From positions 15,987,001 to 16,051,000 of the forward strand of contig OX335658.1 in the NCBI GenBank assembly GCA_946894095.1: a stretch of 64,000 nucleotides of DNA, written 5' to 3'. The position numbers and the translations under genes were made by a program. Source of the DNA: Incurvaria masculella (taxonomy: Eukaryota > Arthropoda > Insecta > Lepidoptera > Incurvariidae). This document shows, one piece after another, positions 51,149 through 61,844 of the stretch (position 1 is the first letter of the stretch; every line of letters starts with the position of its first letter). The notes below the pieces were generated by a model. That model was not told where the DNA came from, made no database searches, and saw only the letters and a list, made by a program, of their open reading frames with translations.

Positions 51149-51372
51149 TTTACGTTTACGGATAAACAGTGTTCAACTTATTTATTTAGCTCGACGTTTT
51201 GTCCACCACTCTGTGGACATCATCTGGATTCGCGGTGCGACCTGGAGGACCTCTGACGCTTCGTCCAGTCTGATGTCATCAGTGGACGAATCCTGATGAT
51301 GTCCACAGCGTGGTGGACGAAACGTCGAGCTAAATAAGTAAGCTGAACACAGTTTATCTGTATACGTAAAGT
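51149..51372. repeat. long inverted repeat with about 85-bp arms
   Basis: Arms 51149-51232 and 51287-51372 (outer TACGTTTACGGATAAACAGT / AGTTTATCTGTATACGTAAA; middle TTTAGCTCGACGTTTTGTCC / GTGGACGAAACGTCGAGCTA; inner GTGGACATCATC / GATGATGTCCAC). The spacer is 54 bp. A single-arm relative is at 7074-7200. The GACGTTT core also occurs in the 45.3-kb inverted repeat. Confidence 0.82.
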
Positions 51373-51504
51373 AATAGTCGAACAACAGGCAAAATCTAAA
51401 CAAACATAGTCGGAAGGCATTCTTTGGCTTAGCCAAGTACAAGTAAGCTTTATGAATTTTAGCATTAGTAGCATAAAGGGTTCACTTACGTACGCTTAGG
51501 TTAG

Positions 51505-51750
51505 GTTTACGCTAATGTGTACAGTTACTTAAAAAAATCTTGTAAACACAGTAAACAATAAATTACGTTTAAGCTCTGATGGGTTCGTTTACGCTAATGT
51601 GTACAGTTACATAAAAATATTCTTGAAATCACAGTAAACAATACATTACGATTAAGATCTGATGGGTTCGGTTTACGCTAATGTGTACAGTTACATAAAT
51701 AAATCTTGAAACCACAGTAAACAATATTTTACGTTTAAGCTCTGGTGTCT
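51505..51750 (+). repeat. three-copy tandem repeat, 82-84 bp period
   Basis: GTTTACGCTAATGTGTACAG starts at 51505, 51587 and 51671; each unit also has CACAGTAAACAAT, ATTACGTTTAAGCTCTG or a close variant. The copies differ at a few positions. Confidence 0.88.
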
Positions 51751-52458
51751 TCAGAAAATCGAGTGGGTCGAGTGGGCCGCCGCGCGCTAATAGACAGTTT
51801 AAGTGTGAAGTAAATAGAGCGTGCGTGACGTTTGGCCGGAGAGCGGCGCGTGATCAAGGGGATGTTTTCAGTGAAAAGCGGAGACAATCGTGACGGAGGG
51901 GACGCGCCGTGACAATAAGGACCGCGCCGCCCTGAAGGCTTCTATCGAGTGTCTGGCGGGAGCGTCGCGAGGCGCTGTGGCAAAATGGACCTTCCGTGCT
52001 GCATAATATGGTACAAAATTTGTGAATTAGAGGACCTTTGATATCATATTCCAAAGAGACGATTGCTGAAATGGCCAAATTTAAAAAGTATTTCTTGTCG
52101 ACAAGTTTCCCGAAGTATCAAATTTGTTTGTTTTTTTCTTTCGAGGAAATATCATTATTCGCAGGGAAAGATTCGAAATTGATTGGATGAAAAAATCATC
52201 AGAATACTTCCGGTCTACACTTACATTAGACAAGTAACACACAACATCGCAATATAGTTATACTGAAAACAAAACAACACACAGCACATGTCAAGATGGC
52301 ACACGTCTTTATCTTTTTATAAGTAGTGGTACACTGTAATTAGCTTTAATTTCTGTATTTAGTATTTAACGATCAATTGTTTAGTTTTTAAGCTTTTGGT
52401 GTACCTAAATAAATAAAATAAAATAAAATAAAGTAAATGGAGCTATGTACGATGTTTA
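51751..52458. other. GC-rich island then LINE-like tail
   Basis: 51760-52010 is GC-rich (GGGCCGCCGCGCGCTAATAG; GAGCGTCGCGAGGCGCTGTG) with no recognisable frame. 52320-52435 ends in TAAATAAATAAAATAAAATA and AAATAAAG, suggesting a plus-strand retrotransposon 3' end with (AAATA)n tail. Confidence 0.35.
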
Positions 52459-52600
52459 CTAGCTGAGGTACCCGGCTCTGCTTGGGTCCATGTCGTTTTG
52501 ACTGAAGTCGTGTTGAATTATTTCCTGAATAAATGCAAGTTCAAAGGGCTGGTTCACGAAAATGTATTTATCTATCAAATTTAAACAAAATTGATTTGGC
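52459..52600 (-). mobile_element. Helitron 3' end, copy H6
   Basis: On the minus strand CCAAGCAGAGCCGGGTACCT, CAGCTAG, then host T, with CAAAACGACATGGA beyond. The 5' boundary is not identifiable. Same 3' type as H1, H2 and H4. Confidence 0.68.
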
Positions 52601-52791
52601 TGTATAAGGAAATGTACAATTTTTTTTCTGATTGTAAATAACATGAGCCGCCAGAACCGTTCTAGTCGGATCTGCTTTTTTATTTCCGCTTCGACTATAC
52701 TTTCTTCAATGTGTGTCTTCAATGTGTGCCAACTCAGACGGGTTCAACCCTACCACCTAATAAAGAAGGAAGAGCAGTCAGCCTCAATATG

Positions 52792-53107
52792 AAAAATCAG
52801 GCCAAGTGCGAGTCGGACTCGCACACGAAGGGTTCCGTACCATCGAACAAGATTTAACACAAAAAAATCACGATTTTTTATTTATTTTTTATTTTACCTA
52901 TTTGTTGTTTTAGCGGCAAAACAAATATACACTGTGTGAAATTTTCAGCTGCCTACCTATTACGATTCATGAGATACAGCCCTGTGACGGACGGACGGAC
53001 GGACGGACGGACGGACGGACGGACGGACGGACGGACGGACGGACGGACAGCGGAGGCTTAGTAATAGGGTTCCGTTGGCACCCTTTGTGTACGGAACCCT
53101 AAAAAAA
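52792..53107 (+). mobile_element. (GGAC)n interspersed element, copy 11, expanded tract
   Basis: CAGGCCAAGTGCGAGTCGGA head, intact palindrome, and about 15 uninterrupted GGAC units (52986-53048), the longest tract in the window; then GCGGAGGCTTAGTAATAGGG, TTTGTGTACGGAACCC. The copy is otherwise standard. Confidence 0.93.
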
Positions 53108-53449
53108 GTTCACCCGTCTGGAACCTGACCGCGCACAGAGATGCTATAAGTAGATTACATCCGGTGATACGCAAGTTATAAGTATTTAACCCAACTGGTC
53201 ACCCCTTTTGTAATTTAGAGTGATGTACTCCACCAATTTTCATGGAAGAGAAGTTCATTTATTATTTTGTTAAAGAATCTTTATTTATCTCAAAGAACGT
53301 AATTACATTCGCTTATTGATATAAGTACATTTTTGTTATTGTGAGGTAACAAACATTCTTACAAATAAATAAGTTTAGGTAAAATAAAAAAATAAGTTTA
53401 CTCCTCTAGTAATTAAGCGTGATTCTAAGTAAATCTAAAGTTGCTGTAA
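53108..53449. other. unique interval between two (GGAC)n elements
   Basis: AT-rich; no recognisable gene. Confidence 0.3.
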
Positions 53450-53758
53450 AAACCGGCCAAGTGCGAGTCGGACTCGCACACGAAGGGTTCCGTACCAACC
53501 TACAAGATTTAACACAAAAAAACACTTTATTTGCATGGGGACCCCCTTTAATTATTATTATTTTTTAATTTTACCTATTTGTTGTTATAGCGGCAAAATA
53601 AATGCACACTCTGTGAAAATTTCGGCTGCCTACCTATTACGGTTCATGAGATACAGCCCTGTGACAGACGGACAGACGGACGGACGGACGGACGGACGGA
53701 CTGCGGAGGCTTAGTAATAGGGTTCCGGTTTCACCCTTTGGGTACGGAACCCTAAAAA
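53450..53758 (+). mobile_element. (GGAC)n interspersed element, copy 12
   Basis: 309 bp, intact: AAACCGGCCAAGTGCGAGTC, palindrome, TTGTTGTTATAGCGG, GGAC tract at 53670-53700, GCGGAGGCTTAGTAATAGGG, TTTGGGTACGGAACCC. Direct orientation relative to copy 11. Confidence 0.93.
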
Positions 53759-53865
53759 TCAAGTCATACGTAGGTACAATTTATAATCGAATTCGGATAA
53801 GTGCCCCCTTTAGTCTTACTAAAACCTTAAATATGTCTAATCCTTAACTAGAGGTTTTTTTTTAT

Positions 53866-54262
53866 GCGACCTGACATGGATGGCTAATACCACACAACTA
53901 CCGTTATGATATTAGCCCAATACACCACATTCCCGAAGGAATTTGGTGCCATGCCAGGACCTTCCCTTTATGAGCACGGCTACATTGAACTGGATAGAAA
54001 ACACGGACAATTTTTCATTGCCACTTCGACCATCTTTTCATCCAATGCGATGGTACCAACCCGGGCGGGCTTAAACCCTACCACCTAGTAGGGGAAGGGG
54101 ACCTACAGTTTGACATGGATTCCGAACCATGGAGCAGATCGCATTCGTGACGAAATGCACTTATCGAACTCGAAAAGAGAAAGACAGTGGTGCATGTCGG
54201 TATTGAACCCAGGCCTCTGGTACGCTAGGCCAGTCCCCGCGCCACTAGGCTACGAGTCGCGA
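53866..54262 (-). mobile_element. tRNA-headed SINE, full length
   Basis: On the minus strand: CGTAGCCTAGTGGCGCGGGG, CTGGCCTAGCGTACCAGAGG and B box GGTTCAATACC (54205-54215), GTGCATTTCGTCACGAATGC, GGTTGGTACCATCGCATTGG, then the 3' end ATCCATGTCAGGTCGCATAA followed by an A-run (T-run at 53857-53864 on plus). The best full copy of the tRNA lineage, about 400 bp. Confidence 0.9.
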
Positions 54263-54827
54263 GGTATTATTGGTTGTTTTTTTCATCTCCTATTTCACCA
54301 ACTTAACATTTTTTTTTTGTTTTTAATCTATGGTACCGGGCATAAGAAACCGTGTCAAAGTGCCACTTAATAGGAATAAAAAATACCTAAACAGTTCGCC
54401 AATCGACCGAAAAAATACAAATGAGACTAAATTGTATCAGAACTGTATCGTAATCGCACCCCGACCAGATCAGATTATAGACCGCAACGCACATTGCGTG
54501 TGGAATTCGCGGCATGCTGGCAACACCAAATTAGCTTTACATTCAAACTTTGCAACGTGTAAACCGACTCTTGTGTATCTTGATTTAAGCGGATTGTTCC
54601 AGCAATTGCCAGCGTAGGCAGGAATAACTTAATTTATGGCAGTAATCGAATGTGCTCTCCATGTTTCGCCTGTGGGATGTAATTACACGGTGTTAGGGCG
54701 TGAACAGACTATTGCATTCACCTCTATAAGGGCGCAAGTGTAACCACAATAAGAATGAATTGAATGAATGAATTTCAAAAAGTTAAAAATATATTTATGG
54801 TCTAGGTGAAACCTCTGTTTGTTTGAA
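54263..54827. other. unique stretch, no gene seen
   Basis: The 95-codon frame at 54330-54617 has no motif. A short (GAAT)n tail at 54755-54775 suggests a retrotransposon remnant. Confidence 0.3.
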
Positions 54828-55045
54828 ACCAGTAGGGTTAATCCCGCCCGGGTTCGTACCATCGCATCGAATGAACGATGCGCGACGATCGAAGCGGCAA
54901 TGAAAATGTTCCGTGTTTTCCATCTAGTTCAATATAGCCGCCAACATATAGGAAGGTCCTGGCATGGCACCTAGTTCCCATGTGGCGTGTTAGGCTATAT
55001 CAACAGTCAGTTCGGTATCAGTCACCTATGTCCAGTAACATAAAA
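54828..55045 (+). mobile_element. SINE body fragment, 5S lineage
   Basis: GTAGGGTTAATCCCGCCCGG, GAATGAACGATGCGCGACGA, TCCATCTAGTTCAATATAGC, AGGAAGGTCCTGGCATGGCA, CCTAGTTCCCATGTGGCGTG. Body variants are of the 5S-headed lineage; the head is absent. Confidence 0.78.
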
Positions 55046-55759
55046 TAACCTAATCGAAGAATTTAAAACAATCAGTAATCTATTATAAAATATTCTAAGA
55101 TCAGCTTAGATAAAAACATATATTTTCATTAATTGCTGTTGGAAGAAAAATGTTTAGATATTTTCTTAAATATGTTAAATTTCAGATTCAAGACCGGTTA
55201 TAATAATGAAGATCAAAATGAACTTTAAAATTACCTAACTGATTATAATAATAATAAGTATAGAATTTCAAGGCAGTGGCTTCGTTTTATGACAAAGCTT
55301 TATTAACGGATAATTTTATTAATAAGTTTCAAACTTTCGAACTGCCTGAAGTTTCAGCAAGTTAGGATCGCTTTATTAATAGACTTAATTTTTATCTTTG
55401 TTTAATGTGAAATACTGTAATATTTATATGTTAAACACCGAACAGAGATTTAAGCTTTTATAGTATTTTAGGGATGCATAACAATACAATAACTTATATA
55501 CATCATTACGGGTGCCATTTCTGATTCCCGAGCTATTCACAACTTGTTTACCCTAACTGTGTTTTAGCTAACGATTTCGATTCTCAGCTAGAAAAATAAA
55601 ATTCAAAAATCCAATAATTCAGTTTTAGTTTTATCAAAATCGGTCGCGTGGATCATTGAAGTGTTTTTTGCTAGTTTTAGATTTGGCCATAACGGCACAC
55701 TTGAAAAATTCACTCTGTATGATACAAATATTAAATGAACGCATCATATTCGAAATGCG
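55046..55759. other. AT-rich unique stretch, no gene seen
   Basis: Nothing recognised. Confidence 0.3.
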
Positions 55760-55850
55760 AAAGACAAGACAGTGGTGCAACCAGATGGTTTCGAACCAAT
55801 GCCAGTGGTTCAAAAGCGCTATGCCACGATCAAATCCAATACCAACATGA
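55760..55850 (-). mobile_element. SINE head fragment, tRNA type
   Basis: On the minus strand ATCGTGGCATAGCGCTTTTG, AACCACTGGCATTGGTTCGA, AACCATCTGGTTGCACCACT. B-box-like GGTTCGAAACC at about 55788-55798, then the usual GCACCACTGTC. The body is missing. Confidence 0.55.
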
Positions 55851-56659
55851 ATTATAGGTCATACTCGTATATAAATAAAGAGGAGGTTGTGTGAGAGAAA
55901 CATTGTGTCGTTTGGAAAATAACAGATAAATTCGTTGGCGGACGAAATTTTCATAAGAACTCAAAGGAATAAGACATGTAATGAGGACATGGAGCCGTCG
56001 ACCTCCATGTCTGAACCAAAAAAGGAATCTTATTATTTTCCGAATATGATTACAATACTTTACGGAAGAAACTTTACTAAACGGAAATACCGCCGTAATG
56101 TTTACATTCAAAACAGCAATACTATATAATGCCTATTATCCGAACGCCATTGTCCAGATAACTTCAAAGATCCGAAAGCACAAACGGTTTTTCTATTAAA
56201 TACGAAGAAACTGAAAAAATACGCTGCTAACCTCTATACGTGTGGCGCCTCCATCAAAACCGCTAAAATACAAGATTTACTATGTTTCATTGATACACTC
56301 TGAATGAAATGTTTTTCTGAACTGTAACATACATCATGTCAGGAATTATAAAACGAATAAGTAAGTTATTTCTTTCTTTTATTTTTCTATTTGGCCGGAT
56401 CTTCAATCATGCGGATTTCCTTCAGTCCCAATTAATCCGGAAAATCGGCGTTCTACTTAAAATCTTCAATCGTATCCGACTTGTAGTACACTCTACTAAT
56501 ATCTCAGCATCCCACATTCGGGTGTTAAATATTATTTTCATCACCTTCTAAGTACAGTCATATTATTTTAAAGTCTATTATGGAATCCATTATTCCAGTA
56601 TCCTTATGGCATAGAATAAGGAGAATGGTATATATTGCTAAAGTCTAATTCAAGTTCAA
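55851..56659. other. unique stretch, no gene seen
   Basis: Frames of 61-93 codons on both strands overlap; no motif is recognised. Confidence 0.3.
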
Positions 56660-56907
56660 GGGGTCCATTCAGGGCAAGAGTGAGTTCGAATTCGTCACTA
56701 AATATCAATTCACTTTTTTAAATAGTAAATGTTCCCACACTTCTTGAACATCATTACAGTTAGGTAAAAATCTGGTCTATTCCGTAAATACGTTGGAAGT
56801 ATAAATAACGGTTCCGTTCCGTTTTTTAAATATTAGTATATTTCCCAGCTATTTTTAGCTTAACTCACTCCCGAACTCGAACTCACTCTTGCCCTGAATG
56901 GACCCCC
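56660..56907. mobile_element. TIR element with GGGGTCCATTCAGGGCAAGA ends
   Basis: 248 bp. GGGGTCCATTCAGGGCAAGA, GTGAGTTCGA on the left; TCGAACTCACTCTTGCCCTG, AATGGACCCC on the right, about 30 bp of near-perfect TIR. The interior is AT-rich and non-coding. Only one copy in the window. Confidence 0.82.
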
Positions 56908-57176
56908 AGAGGTGGCAATCCAATTCACATTTCAGAATACATTGAATAGAAACCAGTGAATATCAATGATATTTTTTATTTACAGTGACCTTACTTAATT
57001 TATACTTAAAATGTAACGTTTTCATCACCTACCTTGGCAAAATTTGGAATCAAGCTTGTTTGAATGATGGTGCAACTAGTTTTGATAGTATCGGAAGATG
57101 GCGCTTATCAATGACATATCAGCGGGGAAAATAAGCAGTTTTCGCCGAATTTCCTTCCTCTTTAGTATATACTTAT

Positions 57177-57400
57177 GGGGCGGTTACCATGGTAAATGAT
57201 CTCGCCGATGGATCGGACAAATGAGTGATTAAATTTGACATTTCGTTTCATTACGTACGAGCATCGTGCTAGCTGTCGTAACGACGTGTTATTCGGGCAA
57301 GTGAACGGAACTTGACCAGTTAGTATGGTATGAAATGCAACTAAACGTCACATTTAATCACTCACTTACCTACTCACCATTACACATGGTGAAAAGAGCC
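57177..57400. mobile_element. imperfect TIR element with ACCATG ends
   Basis: 224 bp. The left GGGGCGGTTACCATGGTAAA, AATGAGTGATTAAATTTGAC is matched in reverse by CGTCACATTTAATCACTCAC, ACACATGGTGAAAAGAGCC. Non-coding; class unknown. Confidence 0.65.
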
Positions 57401-58934
57401 GATTTTATTAGATTTCAGAAGAGATTAATTAAAGCAATATGTATTTACATTTAAAAATAACTTATTTCGACAATTAAAAAAGTGAAATTTCATGTAAATA
57501 ATATTTATTAAAATAATATTAAAAATAAAACTGTAACTCTCTTGTGCTTTAATTTTTTAAATCAAGCAATTGTGCGTAAACAAGTTTGAACAAATAATTA
57601 AGAGATATTTAGCATTATTGGTTTCAAATTACCTATATATTTCAACCACCGATGTATCTATCATCTTTTTGTAATGTTGAGTTGATTTGTACTTATTTAA
57701 AATAATAATAAAATGTGGTTTCACTGTCACGGCGTTATATATTAAGTATCATTTTCCGAAATTGCGAACCTTGACTGCGGTTAAACCCTGTATTCAGTTC
57801 CGACTATCTCGAGTGCATGCATTCGAAATCAGCATAGTCAATTATTGGCCACGACCAGTGAGACTAACTGCGTAACACGGGTGTATACGAGCACATTAAC
57901 GCTTGCGTTGCTTGCGGCACAGCCATACGTGACCGACAATATAATGAAAAGCCGCAACGTGGCCTTTTTTTATTTTTGGCCAATCACATTCCAAGAAGAT
58001 ATCAACACAACAAATTATCTACATATTAATTTTTTGGGGCTTTTGCAAAATATTTAATTGTATATTTTGTCAGTTTTAAAAATCCATACTACAACGGCTT
58101 CTACCTGTATCCTCAGTTAAATGAAGAAATATTTTTCTGATTTTTATGAGTCAGCAGATCTAAAGTAGAGATCAATCAATTAGATCTCTTTATTGTTTGC
58201 TAAAAGATTTATTAAGAAATTTCTTCAAAATTTGTAACAATGAAGTAGAGTAAGCAATTAATATTTCCATGGGGACTCATAGGTCTATGGGGGGCCTAGC
58301 CCCAAAATCGTCTAATTTTCACCTTTCTTTAAAATACTCCGCGAATTTTCCATTTTATTTATTTTACCGAAGTTCATCGAGCAATAACATAACAACTTCT
58401 GCTGAACCATATATAGTAGTAAAGTATATTATAAATGGGTTGTATTCTATGTAAATACTTAGATAGACCACGTGCTATTACTTAGTTATTGATAAGAGTT
58501 TAATAAATGTATAGGTTTTTGTAATAATATGTAGGTACATAAGTTACGTAGATAGGTATAGGCAGGCTAGATTTAGGTAAGCTCTAGAGCCCCCCCCCCC
58601 CCTCCAAATTCAGATTTTCGGGTGGTGTTCTTGTTAAATTTTATCAAAACATCAAAAATCCTTACTCCTATAAAATCCAACGACTGGCTTCTGTCTATCT
58701 TTAACATCGTCTGTAGAAAACTAAGATGTCACTAACAGATAGTGTTGTATTACCTCAAATGAACTGCGTGTTTGTCTATTCGTGAACTGCGTTAACGCCT
58801 GTGGGATTCATTTCATATGATTTCTCTACGGGACTGTACGTTAGTTGGAACTTTCACATTGATAGGATATGATGAGAATTATGCGATTTGTGGAATTGGA
58901 CGTGGGTGGCTAAAATGTCACCTGTACTCCTACT
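57401..58934. other. mostly AT-rich unique stretch, no gene seen
   Basis: A run of about 12 C at 58591-58602 followed by TCCAAATTC. Short frames only. Confidence 0.35.
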
Positions 58935-59189
58935 GTAGCCATATTTGGGAAGGTAGTCACAGACGGTTTGTCGGTTCGCTTAGTCTGTTCTACAGGTACC
59001 ATTATGGACGTTGCTCTGCGGAACTTGCATACCTTATTCCTCCCCATCCAACCTATATTCGCAGTCCCGCCGTAGTCAATCAGATCACCCCCTTGTATTT
59101 AACATTAGGCTTTTGGGAACGAACCGTTTCTCAAACTCATCTCTCCGCCGCACCGCCAGGATAGGTCTGCCGGCCTATAACCTGGGAGT

Positions 59190-60014
59190 CTTCAAACGTC
59201 GGTTTCTCAGTCATCTTCGCTTCGCCGATGACATTGTTCTTCTGTCAAATTCCCGAGTTCAACTTCAGACCATGCTGAAAGACCTTTATGAAGCATCGGT
59301 AAAGGTAGGTCTAAAGATGAACCGGGACAAAACCAAGGTCATGGCGACCGAGGCTATGACGGGAGGACAAATTGTTATCGACGGAGAAGGGATCGAACAG
59401 GTTGAAGAGTACGTATATCTCGGCCAAATTCTGCGGCTTGGTAGACAAGGACTGACTAAGGAGGTTGAGAGACGAATTCAACTGGGTTGGGCTGCCTTCG
59501 GAAAGCTTAAATACGCTCTGAGGTCTGACCTTCCGCAAAATTTAAAGACCCGGATATATGACCAGTGCGTCCTCCCGGTTATGACGTACGGATGAGAAAC
59601 GTGGACTCTGACGGTCGCCGTTGTCCAAAGGTTGAAAGTTGCCCAGCGAGCAATGGAGCGAGCTATGCTGGGAATATCGCTACGGGATATGGTGCGCAAC
59701 GAGGCAATTCGCCGACGTACCAAAGTAGTCGATATTGGACACCGGGTGGCTAAGCTCAAGTGGCAGTGGGCTGGTCATGTCAGCCGAAGAGACGACGACC
59801 GTTGGAGTAACCGTGTCCTACACTGGCGGCCGTGGACAGGAAAACGGAGTGTGGGAAGACCACCCGCCAGGTGGGACGACGACATCAAGTGCGTTGGCGG
59901 AAAGCAGTGGTTCCGTACCGCTGAAGGCCGGGAGGACTGGAGGAAAATTGGAGAGGCGTATGTCCAGCAGTGGACGCAAACACGCTGACTGACTGACTGA
60001 CTGACTTCAAACGT
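59190..60014 (+). mobile_element. RTE-type LINE, 5'-truncated, copy 2 with TSD
   Basis: Element 59200-60004, duplication CTTCAAACGT at 59190-59199 and 60005-60014 (10 bp). Tail (CTGA)n at 59986-60004. Truncated in the FLSHLRFADD region, almost at the same place as copy 1. Confidence 0.92.
59202..59988 (+). pseudogene. RTE reverse transcriptase fragment with a nonsense codon
   Basis: Translation matches 42306-43100 almost residue for residue: FLSHLRFADDIVLLSNSRVQ, YVYLGQILRLGRQG, then VLPVMTYG and a TGA at 59593-59595 where copy 1 has TGT (Cys of GCETWTL). It continues in frame to SVGRPPARWDDDIK and the terminal TGA at 59986-59988. Only that one stop disables it. It is 5'-truncated and lacks the endonuclease and most of the RT, so it was never active here. 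Confidence 0.9.
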
Positions 60015-60110
60015 AATTTAAACGAGGATAATAGCTCCGCGATAGTCCGCCAAATCCGCTGGTGTGGTGCCTCGCTGAGCGTGGTTTCGCGAGGTGAGGT
60101 GGATTTACCA

Positions 60111-61363
60111 CTTTTGAGTAAATTGTTCTCCCATTTCAAAAGAAATAGACAAGCTGAAACGAAACGATAATGGTCATTATTTCCTTTTCAGTAACGAAAC
60201 CCTAAAAAGTAATAAAATATCAAAACAACGAAACCTACGCAGTGTTTTTAGATTAATGAGAGAAATGGGCTCTCACGGTCAGTGTTGATTGGATTAGTGG
60301 CTACTAAAACAAATATTAATGCCCTTAGATGCTCTTCGTTGATTGTAGCTAATGGCTAATGGAATATAACATTATTACTATCTACCTATATAGGTTATTA
60401 AAATGGGTAGCGTGTAGGATATGGTAGTTTCACTAGCGACAGCAATGACATTTTGAAACAATGTCACTGAGCGACAGCCCACTAATTACGTTCAATAATG
60501 ATGTTTTTATGAATATATGCATTAAACGTTCATCACAATTTCGTAAAGACAATGTAACAAAATAATAACTAGCTCACATTCGATGACTATTTACGTTTGA
60601 AAACTGCGAGTAAATGAAACCATATTCTAGTTAAGGTTGTGTTTCGGCACTGTTTCTTATTTTGGAACTTTTTTTGTATTAGGTGAACTGTTTTCCGAGC
60701 TTTCTCGCAGATTCTCGCAGTCCTAACACCATAGCTTGTTTTCACAGATATAATATACATCATATCAGCAGCATCTGTACATGTGTACATAGTCTACAGC
60801 ACAAAATCATCCAGATACCCTGTTATTCTTATTAATTTTTTATCTATTTATATTGTTGTTCGACTAAATTATTATAAACCGTTTTAATTGCCTATAGATG
60901 ACTTGCAGATTTACCTGTCGAAATGTCGGGTTTAAGAAAGGTATTTAAAACTTATCTTTCTCCAAAATTGTTCGCGTATAATGTGTGAAAAACGCGAAAG
61001 CGTCCCACACGTGCGTAAGGAATATTTCTTGAATGTTTAGAAAAATGCCGCACAAATATTTGCAGAACCTTCGTCGGACTGCGAAGTTTGTATCACATGC
61101 ATGCCTAAACACAAATGACTTAACGTTCGCTACGCTTTTCAAGATGGCGTCAAATGTAAAGCTGTGTTGGCGTTTACGAACCGCGACACCGCAACTGCCG
61201 CCGCTTCCCAGTATGTTTCTGTACACGTTTTCATTTAAATATAATGAATTGAATTGAAGTTATATATAATTGCAATAACGTATACCTCTGTGCATGATTC
61301 GCAATATTTGTATTGTATAATATTACTTGTTATTGTTTATGTGTTGGTTTATATGTTCGTTTT
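60111..61363. other. unique stretch, no gene seen
   Basis: The longest frame is 93 codons (minus, 60945-61226), opposite a 74-codon plus frame. No motif is recognised. Confidence 0.3.
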
Positions 61364-61429
61364 TAGGGTTTCGTACCCAAAGGGTACCAACGGAACCCTA
61401 TTACTAAGTCTCCGCTGTCCGTCCGTGCG
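61364..61429 (-). mobile_element. (GGAC)n interspersed element, copy 13, broken in the tract
   Basis: AGGGTTTCGTACCCAAAGGG, TACCAACGGAACCCTATTAC and TCCGCTGTCCGTCCGTGCGT, then it stops inside the GTCC tract and passes directly into the MITE at 61430. The head half with the palindrome is missing. Confidence 0.8.
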
Positions 61430-61586
61430 TCCATCGAAGACGTCGAAGTTAATCAATGTTTGAACACGTCACTTTCAGTGAGCCGCCGGGACTTGACTCA
61501 GCTCCCTTCCATGTCCTAAAAAAGTGACGTGTTCAATAATACGTTGACGTTTAATTTACGCCGATGCCTTTTTGTGTACTCGGCCA
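61430..61586 (-). mobile_element. CTAA-type hairpin MITE, copy D, truncated and diverged
   Basis: ATCGAAGACGTCGAAGTTAA, then GTTTGAACACGTCACTTTCA, AAAAAGTGACGTGTTCAATA and TTTTTGTGTACTCGGCC. The terminal TTAGCCCCGGTTGCACGAA end is missing at the junction. The inner hairpin is preserved. Confidence 0.75.
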
Positions 61587-61589
61587 GAA

Positions 61590-61820
61590 TCACTAAACTG
61601 GATGGAAAATACTAAATTTTTCATTACCCCGTTCCTGTCACCTTTTCATCCGATGCAATGGTACCAACCTACCCAGGTCCTACATGTCTTACATGGATTC
61701 CGAACTATGGAAAATGAGCTTATCTAACGCGTAAAAAAAAAGGAAATTGGTGCATGAACCATCAAACATCATTGTGGGGATCAAACCAATGGATGGCCAG
61801 TCCTCGCGGCCCTGAGCGAC
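61590..61820 (-). mobile_element. tRNA-headed SINE, 3'-truncated
   Basis: On the minus strand: GGGCCGCGAGGACTGGCCAT, GGTTTGATCCCC (B-box-like), TGGTGCATGAACC, AACAAGGTAGGTTGGTACCA-like join, CATTGCATCGGATGAAAAGG. The body stops after ATTTTCCATCCAGTTTAGTG. tRNA-lineage variants. Confidence 0.68.
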
Positions 61821-61844
61821 GAGACGCCCAACAGTTACGGCTGC

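Larger units (their letters stand above)
58935..60110 (+). pseudogene. LINE C-terminal fragment split by an RTE insertion
   Basis: The upstream part encodes SHRRFVGSLSLFYRYHYGRC, SAELAYLIPPHPTYIRS, then (frameshift) DHPLVFNIRLLGTNRFSNS, RRTARI and NLGVFKR up to 59199. The downstream part from 60005 continues FKRNLNEDNSSAIVR and, after a one-base shift, KSAGVVPR and a stop near 60072. Same family as 2037-2200 and 10080-10500. The interruption is the RTE element at 59200-60004. Confidence 0.82.
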
